Below the pieces are notes generated by a model. It worked only from the letters and a program-made list of their open reading frames with translations, searched no databases and was not told the origin of the DNA. A stretch of DNA of 36,701 nt from Priapulus caudatus (Eukaryota; Priapulida; Priapulimorpha; Priapulimorphida; Priapulidae), in contig NW_014577088.1 of NCBI RefSeq assembly GCF_000485595.1, positions 1,032,337 through 1,069,037 on the forward strand, given 5' to 3'. Shown piece after piece: positions 10,097 to 20,930 of this stretch. How positions within the stretch are numbered: the stretch's first letter is position 1; every line of letters starts with the position of its first letter. The position numbers and the translations under genes are program-made.

Positions 10097-11981
10097 AGAA
10101 GTTATAATAAATATCATTTCATACAACGTACATTCATCTCACAATGTTTCATGGCACATCAAATAGCAGCTGGGAGTGTAATGCACACAAGAGACTGCAT
10201 GGTGATTAGCCGTAACTGCCGACACAGGTCATATCAGAAAACCTTTACAAAGATACGGAATACATAATTATACCATATTATACATAATTATGCTATATTG
10301 TTATAGTTCAATCTCTGACTCGTACCCAGGATAGAGCGTAGCCTACTTTCTTGTACATACATTTCTTGTTGGTTTTTTGAACACGTGCGATATGGGATAT
10401 ATAGTCGCGGCAGCTCTATATAGTCTCAAGTCTCTCTTTTAATTGATCTGCCGCTGTTTTGGTCTTTTCTCCCCATCTTCAAAAAGTGCGCTTTCTACAT
10501 CACAGATCATCAGATTGGCTAGCATACTGGCAGAATACCAAATCTTTCTGAATCCTGAAAATCGCGCAAGTTTCGTCGCTGTGACACTGGACTCCCTTGG
10601 CAGCTAGCTGCTCCAAACAATATACTAACTAGTAACTAGTAGGCCCTTTTTTCGTTTAGATGTTTTCTGTACAACAAACGCATTTTGTATTCGTAGTTTA
10701 CTAGAGAAAATATTAATAATGAATAGTTTTGGACATGCTTAGACTTCAGACATTTACGCAAATAAATTTTACGCATGAAAACGCAGACCACATATGCTGT
10801 CAATGAGGGGGGGGGGGTCATCCGACCCCTCCAACACCCCTGTCCACTTGACTACGGGTCTACAGGTGTACGTGTCACCGAGTAAAAAACACGCACGTAC
10901 GCCCTCACGCACACTCGCGCACACACAATCGCACTCGCATGTGCTTATACATTATGCATTGCCTTATTGTACTTGCCTTATTGTACTTGCATTGCCTTAT
11001 GCATTGCCTTATATGTACAACGTGCAATACTTTAATTATCTATGTGTTTTTCCCTCTTCAACAGCGCATCGATTTTTTTCTCGTCGAGATGTATTTGTAG
11101 CTCCATATAATCTTAGTGAGATTGATTCAGTTACCCTGGGGACAGCTGTACGACAAAGAGGAATTTATTAAATATAACCTCTCAACTATTGGCAACAGTA
11201 CGTGCCATACTGGACGCTGCCCGTATCTATTCTATCTATTTCTGTTCGACGATATGTCTGATGATTGCGCATGTAAATTTCTTCCAAATTAAAATGAGGC
11301 ATTTTACCACAGGGAATCGCATCACTTCCTCGACACACCCTTAAAACCTATTCTTTTGCACACGTCACGCTCTCATGCAGGCTCAAGCTAAACTCGCTCT
11401 AGTTGCCCGTTGTAAATAGATGGGGTTCATAATTTCAGCTGTACTGTACAGACGCTTCCTTGCTCTATGCGAATGCACGTGATGTAGGCTACGTTGATGG
11501 CAGCATCGCATACAGTAGGATAAAGTCTCCGATAATGCAGCTGCCGCCATATCGCCAATCTCTGAGAGGCAGTACTGCTATATTGTCGCGTGTCGTCGCG
11601 ATCACTGACTTTGTAGATTTTCGCTGGCGCTGTTAGACAATGAATAGGAATGAATGTTCGCTTTAGGAGCGTTCATGATTCTTTTATTTTAGTTTATTTC
11701 TTTGCTATCTTGGCTTATTATTTCTTAGCTATTCTTTATATCTTAGTTTATTTCCAAACGCTGCATATTTCGTTACCTGGTCCGTTGTGATTATAAATAA
11801 ACCCGTTTTTAATTAGGGTACTTAAACCACACAATAATGCATAATTAATCAATAATCGAGAGTGATTTGACGTTGACCTTTGTAACGTTTGGTGGTAGGT
11901 GTTAAAGGGATAGTAGACTCTAGGATTTTACTGCATACAACTGTACTTACTGGTATAGACCAAATCGTCTATAAGCACACG

Positions 11982-13049
11982 GTATGTGTTACCAGATACC
12001 CTAATTTAGATTGTTTACATTAATTACACATCAACCGCTAAACGAAATTTGAACGCGCCATGACACCCGCGACCGTTCGTGCAACCCATGAAAAAATTGC
12101 GCATTTGCCAGATTTACTGTTTGCACGTTACAGACCGAACGGCTAATCAACAAAAGTGCACTTCTATTTATAGCCTAACATTACTTAACCGAACGATGTT
12201 CATTTTAGGACAAATTATCCATAATATAACTGAAACTGTATTCGTTTATAAGAATATACAATCCTTTGCTTTTAGAACTAATAAATAATAAACACCCTTG
12301 CGTCGTAGCCCTCTGCTGAATAGTGGTTTTGCGCAAACTTATCAGATTCGGGCGCTTGAGTGGCCCACCGTGCGTTGTAATCAAAGACTTGTGAGTCTTA
12401 GTTTTAAAAATTTTTTAATAATATTTCTAATGGTGAATGAACCATGAAACTTTTATATAGCGGTAATTTTTAACATAAATTAACTGAAACTAACCGCTAA
12501 GAACCTAAAAGTAGAACGATCCCTTTTAATGTTATATTATATTTGTAATCAATTATCAGTTGCCCAAAACATATTTCCTCGTCACGTCATCAATTGCTGT
12601 ACAATGCAATTAAATACAGATGGAGTGCAAGTCGGAATAGATTAAGTTCGGCCGGTAGGACTTGTTAATCAATGCGTGCCGCAACCCAATTCATTATACT
12701 TATCTCTAATGCTATCTTGTAATACACACAGTGTATCTTAGTTTAGCCGTGTCAATCACTCAGGAAGCTCCACGCCGCCTAAGCATAATAATTGTATCAT
12801 AACGATTAAGAAACAGACCAGTCATGGCGAGGGTAATACCTAAGAAATGAACCCTCCGCACACCAGTACTATAACTGTCCTAGTGGACCCAAGCTTCAAG
12901 ACCTGCACACTAGTGAGGGAATATGCTATGTAAAACTATGAGGATTAAAATTGCGAATATCTATAAGGCATCGTTAAATGTCACGTCTAGCGCAGGCCAC
13001 GGGGTTGGACACAATTCATATTAATGTCCACATAATTCGTATTGGATCC
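11982..13049. repeat. Block A, copy 1
   Basis: About 1.07 kb, starting near GTTACCAGATACC. It is repeated in the same orientation at 19311-20333. Landmarks shared in order include GAACGATGTTCATTTTAGGA, TTTCTAATGGTGA.TGAACCATGAAAC, AGAAACAGACCAGTCATGGC and GAGGGAATATGCTATGTAAA. Differences are mainly one-base indels spread evenly. No conserved frame survives in both copies. Confidence 0.9.
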
Positions 13050-13880
13050 GCCCGGGTGGACACAATTCATATTTAATGTCTCCACATTAATTCGTAATTT
13101 CCGCCGTCCGTCCTAAAATCCGTCCGTCTTAGCCATTGAGACCCGCGTGATTAGGACGGAAGCGCTGGAATTCTCGCACTTCCGTCCGACAAGTCTCTTA
13201 ACATCCGTGGGATTGAGTCGATGTTATGTGACAATAGGGGGGGGGGGAAGTTCGTGAGTTAATATGGACATTAAATAGGGAGTGCAAAAAACTGTATTTA
13301 ATTCCAACACTAAATGCAAATGCAAGTCGCAGCTAAGTTTTTTAAGGTGGATATCAAATCACAAAAGCATCTGCTTGGCCGTCCTAAATCCGTCTTAGCC
13401 AATGATATTCAGCGGTGATTTTAGACGGAAAGCGATGGAGATCTGGACGAAAAGGAGAATTCCATCCTTCCGTCTACAATATCCCACGCTTCATTGGCTA
13501 AGACGGATTTGTAAGGACAGCAACGATTCAGTCCTTTGTGATTTCAAATCCCACTTAAAAAACTTAGGCCTGCGATGGGCTGATCAGTGTGGACATTAAA
13601 CCTACGAATCCTAAGTACCCGCGTAGAGGCTGTCCCATCGCAGCCTCTCTTCATCAGCATGTCCTCTAAAACGAATAATGGTGACATTAAATATGAACTT
13701 GGCCACCACCGCGCGTCCAGATAGCCGAATTAATGTGGACATTAAATAGAATTGTGTCCACCCCAGCGTCCAATACGGAGTTAATTGTGACATTAAATAG
13801 AATTGCTGTCCACCCCGACGTCCATACGAATTAATGTGGACATTAAAAGACTGAATTGTGTCCTCCCCCGCGCCTGCGCA
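13003..13880. mobile_element. Foldback element with tandem-repeat inverted ends, copy 1
   Basis: The left end has two ~48 bp units (GGTGGACACAATTCATATTT AATGTCCACATTAATTCGTATT type, 13003-13100). The right end has four inverted units (about 13671-13880, AATTAATGTGGACATTAAAT...GAATTGTGTCCACCCC type). Between them lies a long palindrome: GTCCTAAATCCGTCTTAGCC (from about 13382) pairs with GGCTAAGACGGATTTGTAAGGAC (to about 13518). The symmetry extends outward through GCAGCTAAGTTTTTTAA / TTAAAAAACTTAGGCCTGC. There is no transposase frame, so this is a non-autonomous foldback-like element. Mismatches and indels are frequent. Confidence 0.8.
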
Positions 13881-13920
13881 TAGGGGCACGTCGGCTTGCC
13901 TTGTTTTGTGTTCTCTAACC

Positions 13921-14175
13921 GCAGGGGCGTGAGCTACTGGGGGGCCTGGGTGGGCACAGCCCCCCCCCCCACAAATTTCCTGTGCCCCCCCAGGTGCCCC
14001 CCCCCCACTGAAAAGTCATAGCTTGAAAAAAAAAATTGAATAAAACCAACGCCGTTAGAACCGTAATAATAGCAAAAGAAAAGTTATCATATTGTGCCCC
14101 CACGAAAAGTAAGCGCCCGCCCCCCCCCCCCCAGTGCCGCGCCCGCTAGAAAAAATCCTAGGTCTACGCCACTGC
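13921..14175. mobile_element. CAGTGGCGTAGC-ended MITE, copy 1
   Basis: It starts GCAGGGGCGTGAGCTAC (a degraded GCAGTGGCGTAGCTAC) and ends CTACGCCACTGC, giving ~15 bp terminal inverted repeats. The interior alternates poly-C runs with CCCAGGTGCCCCCC and CACTGAAAA. It has no coding capacity. Such ends are typical of non-autonomous hAT-like elements in invertebrates, but I cannot confirm the superfamily. Confidence 0.75.
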
Positions 14176-14355
14176 TTTAAAACGGCAAACCCCATGTAAG
14201 TTATTTCCCGTGGTGTTCGTTCTGTCAAGCAGACATTCACCGAATATATTCTGCTGACTATAAAAAAAACCTGTACAGTCGATGTATGTGCATGGCTATG
14301 CGTGAACTGGTAGGGATATATAACGATAGAAACTCAGATATATGTGATTGTGGTT

Positions 14356-14545
14356 CTCTCTCTCTCTCCTCCGTCTCTCTCCTCTCTCCTCCATCTCCTC
14401 ATCCTACTCTCCTCTCTCCTCCGCTCGTCCGGTCTCTCATCTCTCTCTTTCTTGTGTGTCGGTGTGTGTGTGTGTGTGTGTGTGGTGCCGTGCGTGCGGC
14501 GTGGCCTGCGGGTGCGCGTGTGGCGTGCGTGCGTGCGTGCGCGCG
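14356..14545. repeat. CT then GT/GCGT microsatellites
   Basis: CT-rich tract (14356-14455), then (GT)n (14455-14485), then GCGT steps. The six overlapping frames are all low-complexity. Confidence 0.95.
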
Positions 14546-15507
14546 GCGCGTGGAAAATAGTAGTATAGTAGTAGTCGTTCTCTCATGCTTCTGATAAACG
14601 CTTCTCTGATAATTGGGCAGTCCCAGACGGCATGACATTCGTTCGTATCAACACGGAGCAGAGAGCATATAGGAGCGCAGAGATTGTGTGCCACGTAATG
14701 GTCAGAACTTCCGATGTAAAACTATGCAAACACGTGGGACTTACATTGGCTCATACAGAAGCAATGGAACACAGACTAAGCCAGTACATAATACCTTATG
14801 CAGGTCACGAGCGACACAGCAAACAAATGAATGAAACGGGTAAGCACGTTGTTCACTCTATGGCCCTCAATTAAGGACTGTAATTCTCTCCCCACTGTGC
14901 CAGAAACGCTCATTGTCAAACGCCCATCTCTGCCATCAGCACACTGCATGTTCATCAATGAAGGGATATAAAAATTAGGGACAAAAACTAAAGTTACGCG
15001 TTCAACTTGCTATTATTAGACTATGAGATTTGTTACAATATATTATATAGTATAAATATATATAAGTATATATAACTCTTACAGCACTTGGTATAAAACT
15101 ATTCAGGGATTTGCAAGGAGAAAATATTGAAAGTCGAGATTAGGCAGTGGGTACACATCCGAGACACTAGTTTGTTTAAATATAATTAATACAATGTTTC
15201 CCTTATAAAAAACTAATTTCATATTGACTGGGAAACGCGCGCCAATAAACTATTATCCCTGCACATCCGTTTCTCACCTGACAAACCGATTTATTTTTTC
15301 ACAGCCGGACAAGACCGGCACAACCAATCCGGCCACAGTGCAATTGTTGCACGAGCAAACCAGACAAATAAAGTTTCTTAATAGTTAAATATGAGTAAAA
15401 CACTCGAAAACCTATTAGATCAATCATCAAAGGCAGCTTCATTTGACATGCTGATTCCAGGGAGGGTTCTAGTTCGGTATTGTTGTCCATGTACACGAAG
15501 AGACGTC

Positions 15508-15925
15508 TTTCTCTCTCTCTCTACTCTCGTCTCCTCTGCTCTCCTTCGCTCTCCCTCATTCTCCTCTGATCCCTTGCCCGTTCTCTTTCACTCCTCATCT
15601 CTCCTCTCCTCTCTGCTTTCTTCTGTCTCTCTAGTCTGTTCTGTTCTTTTTCTCGCCCCCCCTCTCTCCATCCCTCGTCCTCCTTCTTTCTCTCTACTCG
15701 TCATCCTGTGACCTTCCTATCTTCTCCCTCTCCCCACCCGTCTCTCTCTCGGCGCCCCGTGGGCAGGGCCCACCACAACGAGAGGGCACGCGTAGATCTC
15801 GATCCTCTTCCTCTCGTCGTCTTCCGGACTCTCCTGCGGTACTCCGTCTCTCGGGTCGTCGTCCTCGGGTCCCGTCTCTCTGCCTCCTCTTTCTCTCTCT
15901 CTCTCTATCACTATCTTTCTCCCTC
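15508..15925. repeat. Interrupted CT-rich tract
   Basis: Polypyrimidine sequence on the + strand, with a non-repetitive island at about 15755-15880 rich in CGTCGTC and CTCGGG. Frames here (for example 15708-15995 +) have Ser/Arg-biased composition and no recognisable domain. Confidence 0.85.
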
Positions 15926-16244
15926 TCGATATGAGTCGCCAAAAGCTGGTGTCAAGAGCAAGGTCTTCAGTACAAGTGTTTGGTCACAGCCATAGTGAAA
16001 AGTCTGGTAGTAAAAGAACGCAACCGCGTGTGCGCACTGAAAATGTTAGTCAGCTAATGTATGTTTGCCACGCTCACGCAATCAAACTTGTTATCCTGTC
16101 TTCGCTTCCCGCCGGTGTAGATGCGGTGACGCCTGTCGCGATTTCTCGTTACGAAGATCCAAGTCGAATTACATACGAACCGATTGCCAATTTCCTAGCC
16201 GTCATCACGCAGGCGTTACGGACCGTTGGCATGCATGCGTTTGT

Positions 16245-16370
16245 GCGTGTGTGTAGGTACGTCGTTTGTGCGTGTGTGTGTGTGTGCGCGCGCGTGTGTG
16301 TGTGTGTGTATGTGTGTGTGCGTGCGTGCGCGTGTGTGTGTGCGTGCGTGTGCAGGTGCGTGTGTGTGTA
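16245..16370. repeat. GT/GCGT microsatellite
   Basis: (GT)n with GCGC and GCGT interruptions. It accounts for the overlapping Val-Cys and His-Thr frames. Confidence 0.95.
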
Positions 16371-17579
16371 TCGAACCAATGTACAGCGGTCAGATATACT
16401 GCTGATATATGGTATGCTTACGGTGGGACAACCAAGAGAGAGGGATTCGAAGTAGAAGTATTGAGATTGTATCAACATCGTAGATTTCGAGAAAAGTATA
16501 GAATTCTTTTCTGCTTGGGGCACCGCTGTTGCTTGGCAAATGCAAGATAGGGGGCCTACTGACCACAGAAGACTGTAGGGAGATGGGCATATTTTTCAGT
16601 CCTTTATACGTCTTATCCTTGAGTCTTAACGTGATTGAAGAGCCCTCTTATCTAAATGTTGACAATCAAGTGCAGCTAGCTAAGCTTGGTGGCAGAAGCC
16701 TGCTGTACCCTATCACGTACACCTAATAATCGCTGCATATAGTTCTCCCGGGAGCCACGTTTACCGATCGAGGAACAACAACGTGCCCGCAACACTGGAA
16801 CCCCATTCTCTTATTGACACTGTAACGTTACGTCGTACATTACTATGTTCGGCGAGCTTGATTGCCATCCACATTGCCTACATTACATTGCCTACATTAT
16901 TACTCTGCTGTCTAAATTTGCCATATGTTACGCACTGCTTCACCCATTTGCTGGACATGTTATTCACTAGCCGTACGTGCGATTTACATGCCTTTCATTT
17001 TCGTTACATTGTGTACTAGTCACGTTACGTACTAGTTACATACTGTAGTCACAACTAGGCTCTGACTGTTTCACGTAGTGAGGTGCGAGAAGGTAACTTG
17101 TGGCTACCAAGTTACGCACTAGTCATGTAACGTAATAGTTATGCTACTTGACAGTCGTCTTTTTACAAGATTTCTTATTCCTACTATGTAACCAGTGTAA
17201 CGTTATACTAGTACGGTTCTCTATTCCCTTGTATAGGTAATTACGTTTTAGGCATGCTTCTTACCAGCCGAGAGCGTATATTCCTTTGGCCCAGTGGGTA
17301 TATGGTCGACCCGTGTTCTTTTCTATCCGCGTTGGCGACAAAATTACTATTTACGTTAGTTACTAGTTCGGTCATGTACCGGCTATATTATACTCCTCTG
17401 AAGCACTGCATTCCTATTTGGTTTCTGTCTTGCCGAAATGTCTAGAACAAACGTCCTGCTGTGGTAACGCACCATGCAAATAATACTAGGGTCTTCCTCT
17501 CTATAACGGCCAATTGACAGCTGAGTCCCTCAGCTATCGTAGCTATATTCGATTTTGTCATAGTCGGGGTCACTCTACG

Positions 17580-17635
17580 CTAGTCCGGCGCTATCCGTGA
17601 TACGACAGTCGTACTATCACGAATAGCGCGACTAG
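17580..17635. repeat. Hairpin with ~27 bp arms
   Basis: CTAGTCCGGCGCTATCCGTG ATACGAC pairs with GTCGTACTATCACGAATAGC GCGACTAG with a few mismatches. The loop is two to three bases. Confidence 0.85.
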
Positions 17636-17749
17636 ACGAAATTGGAAATCAGAGATCTTTCGTCGTGATTATGTTTTTGCATGAATCCCAGACATCAGTT
17701 CGTGTAGGGGCGCGTGTAGTCAGAGCTAGGAGAATTGTGTTAGGAGTGC

Positions 17750-17816
17750 ATAATATCCGGGCGAATAATGACAATTTTAATATATAGGGATATGTCTCTA
17801 TGTTATACACTCCTGA
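17750..17816. repeat. Small inverted-repeat pair, ~70 bp
   Basis: AGGAGTGCATAATAT near the left pairs with ATGTTATACACTCCT at the right, 13 of 15 positions. It could be a tiny MITE remnant. There is no clear target duplication. Confidence 0.45.
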
Positions 17817-18681
17817 TTATAGTCAAGCATGCACGTGCAGTGCCCCCTGTGTCGAGCGTTTGGTTACATCGAATGCACCGGCAAATTAGGGAGTATAGAG
17901 AAGGTATATAAGCATGAAAAGTAAACAGAAACACTAATTGTATTTTCATACATTTTATTTTGTACAAATAACACACAAATATATTACTTGCTGGTGCTGG
18001 AAATTCGTGACGTACACATCGTGTCTGTTGATTTTATTCTAGATCGGATGCACAAATTAGGGACGCTTGCACGCTACAAAGGCGTTGAAGTAATAATGAA
18101 TTATATAACGATTTTTTACGATCTTTCGCTAAATACCACGACTTAATGACGATAACAACCCGTCGAATACCGCTGTACGCAAATACAGTAGGGAACAGAA
18201 ATAGGCATCAACGTTGCGACGTGAAGCGCAGACTCATGATCAACCAAGAGGAAATATTCTGATAACTGTCTGTATTATGAAAATACATTGTGAATGACCT
18301 TATAGTATCAGGTTCGCAAAGAAAAAGAAAAAAAAGAAGACCATCAGTCGTGACATGCTGAGGATATGGCCTCTGACAATAGTTGGCAGGTGTGAACGTT
18401 TACCATTGCCTACTAATTTTAGCTATATTGATTCCGCGAACACTTGTAATACGGCTCTAAATAGTAACACCAATACGATGAAAGGTTTCGCTACTCGCAG
18501 TCATATAGCTACCTGAAGTTAGAGTTTATAGAACATGTTTTCTTGAGCATTAGCATTTGCCTTGGAAATCGGGGGGGGGGGGCACATATGAGGAAATACC
18601 ATACGGCCAGAGTCTATGTGATTAACCGACACAACGGCGAACGCAATCAACTGCCTCCGTAATCCGTTTACTGCATAATTA

Positions 18682-19062
18682 CCTCCGCCAAGCGTAAAGG
18701 TTGTAAGAACGTCAGGGGGAGGGGGGGATCAGGAGGTTATGTTTTCACCGGCGTTTGTTGGTTTGTGGGTTTGTGCGTTTCTTTTTTTGTGTACAGCCTA
18801 ACTAAAAAACTTATGGACGGATTGCCATAAAATTTTCAGGATAGGTCAGAAATGGGGTAACTTAGAATTGATTAGATTTTGGTGGTGATCCGCATCCAAT
18901 TAATTAATTAATTAATTAATAAAATTTTCAGGATAGGTCAGAAATGGGTTAACTTAGAATTGAATACATTTTGGTGGTGATCCGGATCCAATTAATTATT
19001 TAATTAATTAATTAATTAATTAAAATTTTTACAGTGAGAGAATTCAGCTGCCTTGGCGGAGG
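18682..19062. mobile_element. CCTCCGCCAAGG-ended non-autonomous element
   Basis: It opens CCTCCGCCAAG and closes CCTTGGCGGAGG. It contains GAGGTTATGTTTTCACCGGC, ACTTATGGACGGATTGCCA, TTTCAGGATAGGTCAGAAAT and TTTTGGTGGTGATCCG. These are hallmarks of a very widespread repeat that I have seen described in many animal genomes. An internal ~95 bp segment (from AAAATTTTCAGGATAGG to the ATTAATTAATTAA run) is tandemly duplicated at about 18830-18925 and 18926-19020. No protein is encoded. Confidence 0.85.
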
Positions 19063-19086
19063 TCTGCGCTCTCCGAGTGCTCTAGT

Positions 19087-19310
19087 TTGGTATACTATCG
19101 TGTGTGTTGGGCGTGCGTGCGTACGCGTGTGATGGGCGTGCGTACGTACGCGTGTGGTGAGCGTGCGTACGTACGTGTGTGATGGGCGTGTGCACGTATG
19201 CGTGTGGTGGGCGTGCGTACGTGTGTGATTGACGTGCGTACGTACGTACGTGTGTGATGGACGTGCGTACGTACGTGTGTGATGGACGTGCGTACGTACG
19301 TGTGTGATGA
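19087..19310. repeat. 25 bp tandem array, copy 1
   Basis: Repeats of GATGGACGTGCGTACGTACG TGTGT with GCGTGTGGTGGGC and deleted variants, about nine units. The array adjoins block A copy 2 directly (GATGACGTATTTGTTACCAG). Confidence 0.92.
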
Positions 19311-20333
19311 CGTATTTGTTACCAGATACCTAATTTAATTGTTATAATTAATTACACATCAACGCTACGAAATTTGAACGGCGCCATGACACCCGCGACC
19401 GTGCTGCCACCCTGAAAAAATTGCGCATTTGCCAATTTATGTTGCACGTTACAGACCGAAGGCTAATCACAAAGGTGCAATTATATTTATACCTAAATGC
19501 TATTTAACCGAACGATGTTCATTTTAGGACAAATTTATCCATAATATAACTGAAACTGTATGTCGTTTATAAGATATTACAATCCTTTTGCTTTTAAATT
19601 AATAAATAATAAACACCCTCGGTCTGTAGCCCTTGGCTGAAAAGTGGTTTTGCGCAACTTATCAGATCGTGCGCTTTGAGTGGCGCCACCGTCGTTGTAA
19701 TCAAACTGTAGTCGTTAGTTTATAAAAAAAATTTAATAATATTTCTAATGGTGATTGAACCATGAAACTTTTTATATAGCGTAATTTTAACATAATTTAA
19801 CTGAAAATAACCCTAGAACCAAAAGTAAACGATCCCTTTAATTTTAAATTTTATATTTTGTAATAATTTATCAGTTCCCTTTTTCTCGTCACGTCAATTG
19901 TGTACAATGTGAATTAAATACATGATGGATGCAAGTCGAAATAGAGTTAAAGTGTCGGCGTAGAACCTTGTTAATCAATGACGTGCGCACCCAATTCATT
20001 ATATTATATCTAATGTATCTTGTAATAACACAGGTATTTAGTTTACCGTGTAATCACTCAGAAGCCACGCTAGCTTAATAATTGATATCATAACGTAGTT
20101 AAGAAACAGACCAGTCATGGCGAGGGTATACCTAAGAAATGAACCCTCCCCACCAGTATCGATAACTGTCCTAGTGACCCAATGCTCAAGACTGCACCAT
20201 AGTGAGGGAATATGCTATGTAAAACTATGAGATTAAAATTGGCGATTCTATAAGGCATGTTAATTGTCACGTCTATCGCAGGCCGGGGTGGACACAATTC
20301 ATATTTAATGTCCACATTAATTCGTATTGAGTC
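19311..20333. repeat. Block A, copy 2
   Basis: The same sequence as 11982-13049, shorter by about 45 bp through scattered deletions. It follows directly on the 25 bp tandem array. It ends in a single foldback-end unit (GGTGGACACAATTCATATTT...), after which it joins block C instead of the foldback interior seen in copy 1. Confidence 0.9.
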
Positions 20334-20335
20334 GA

Positions 20336-20930
20336 CGCATCACAGGTTGACTACTCGCCGGACTCCGGATTTCCGCGGGAGGCCGCGCTGTCACCATGCG
20401 ACGCTGACCTCCCTCGTCGGCGTGTTGTTCTGGTGGGCGGGATTAGCAGCCGACCGTGTTCGACCGTGGGGCTTGAGATGCCAACCGCTGCGGGGCGTGC
20501 AGGTTAAATAGTGAGTTGTTTTCTTCAACGGCGGTGTTGCGGAGCGGGGTTACCGCGTGCGTTGCGTTTGCGGCCGATGTGCAACGAAAGTCAAGTACGA
20601 GAATGTACGTTCCGACCGTGCAAGACAGCAGTGCGGAGACGACGAGCATCACGCGCACGCGGCCCTTGGGACGTTCAGACTGTTATTAGTCTGGGAACCG
20701 CTGACAACAGTGCTTATAAATCTTTCCCCTCTAGAGGGTCTTCTTATTCCCGTTCGTCTTTCTCTGCTATGTCTCACTTACGTGGCGGCGCGGCGGCTCA
20801 CTCTCTTTTTCGGCTCTCTCGCCTTCTCTCTGCTCCTCTCTCTCTCTCTCTCGTCTCTCTCTCTGCTCTCTCTCTCTTCTGCTCTCTCTCTCTGTCTGCT
20901 CTCTCTCCCTCTCTCTCTTCTCTTCACGGG
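20336..20930. repeat. Block C, copy 1
   Basis: GC-rich sequence shared with 32591-33096. It starts CGCATCACAG.GTTGACTACT, passes GGATTTCCGCG, GTTTTCTTCAACGGC, CAACGAAAGT, CAGACTGTTATTAGT and ATGTCTCACTTACGTG, and ends in a CT array. The copies disagree by many one-base indels. Confidence 0.88.
20715..20720 (+). promoter_or_regulatory. TATA-like box in block C
   Basis: TATAAA in ACAGTGCTTATAAATC, kept in the second copy at 32942-32947. It sits in GC-rich sequence 60-70 bp before a CT tract. A core promoter is possible, but there is no transcript evidence. Confidence 0.2.

Larger units (their letters stand above)
6693..11981. other. Intergenic stretch with no recognised gene
   Basis: About 5.3 kb between PPP1R36 and the repeat mosaic. 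Contents I can name are the solo foldback arm, TA arrays at 7448-7534 and about 10000-10038, hairpins at 8228-8283, 8764-8801 and 10031-10096, a (G)10 run near 10807, and short direct repeats of TTGCCTTATTGTACTTGC-type sequence near 10960-11010. Open frames (for example 9150-9515 +) show no coding signature that I recognise. Confidence 0.6.
13104..15046. repeat. Block B, copy 1
   Basis: About 1.94 kb, found again at 25098-27130. It comprises the foldback interior and right end, the CAGTGGCGTAGC MITE, CT and GT arrays, and a trailing ~480 bp segment (CAACACGGAGCAGAGAGCAT..., ACTATGCAAACACGTG, CTCTGCCATCA, TGAGATTTGTTA). Copies differ by frequent small indels and by array length. Confidence 0.9.
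15047..19086. other. Single-copy stretch without a recognised gene
   Basis: About 4 kb between block B and the 25 bp array. It holds the CT and GT tracts, a stretch at 16800-17230 rich in variants of GTTACGTACTAGT and ACATTGCCTACATTA, a hairpin (17580-17635), a weak inverted-repeat pair (about 17750-17815), a (G)11 run (18571-18581) and a MITE (18682-19062). Open frames are short and unremarkable. Confidence 0.6.

Noticed and set aside
19087-19310. Possible CRISPR-like regular array
   Set aside because: Units are contiguous with no unique spacers; it is a tandem minisatellite in an animal genome.
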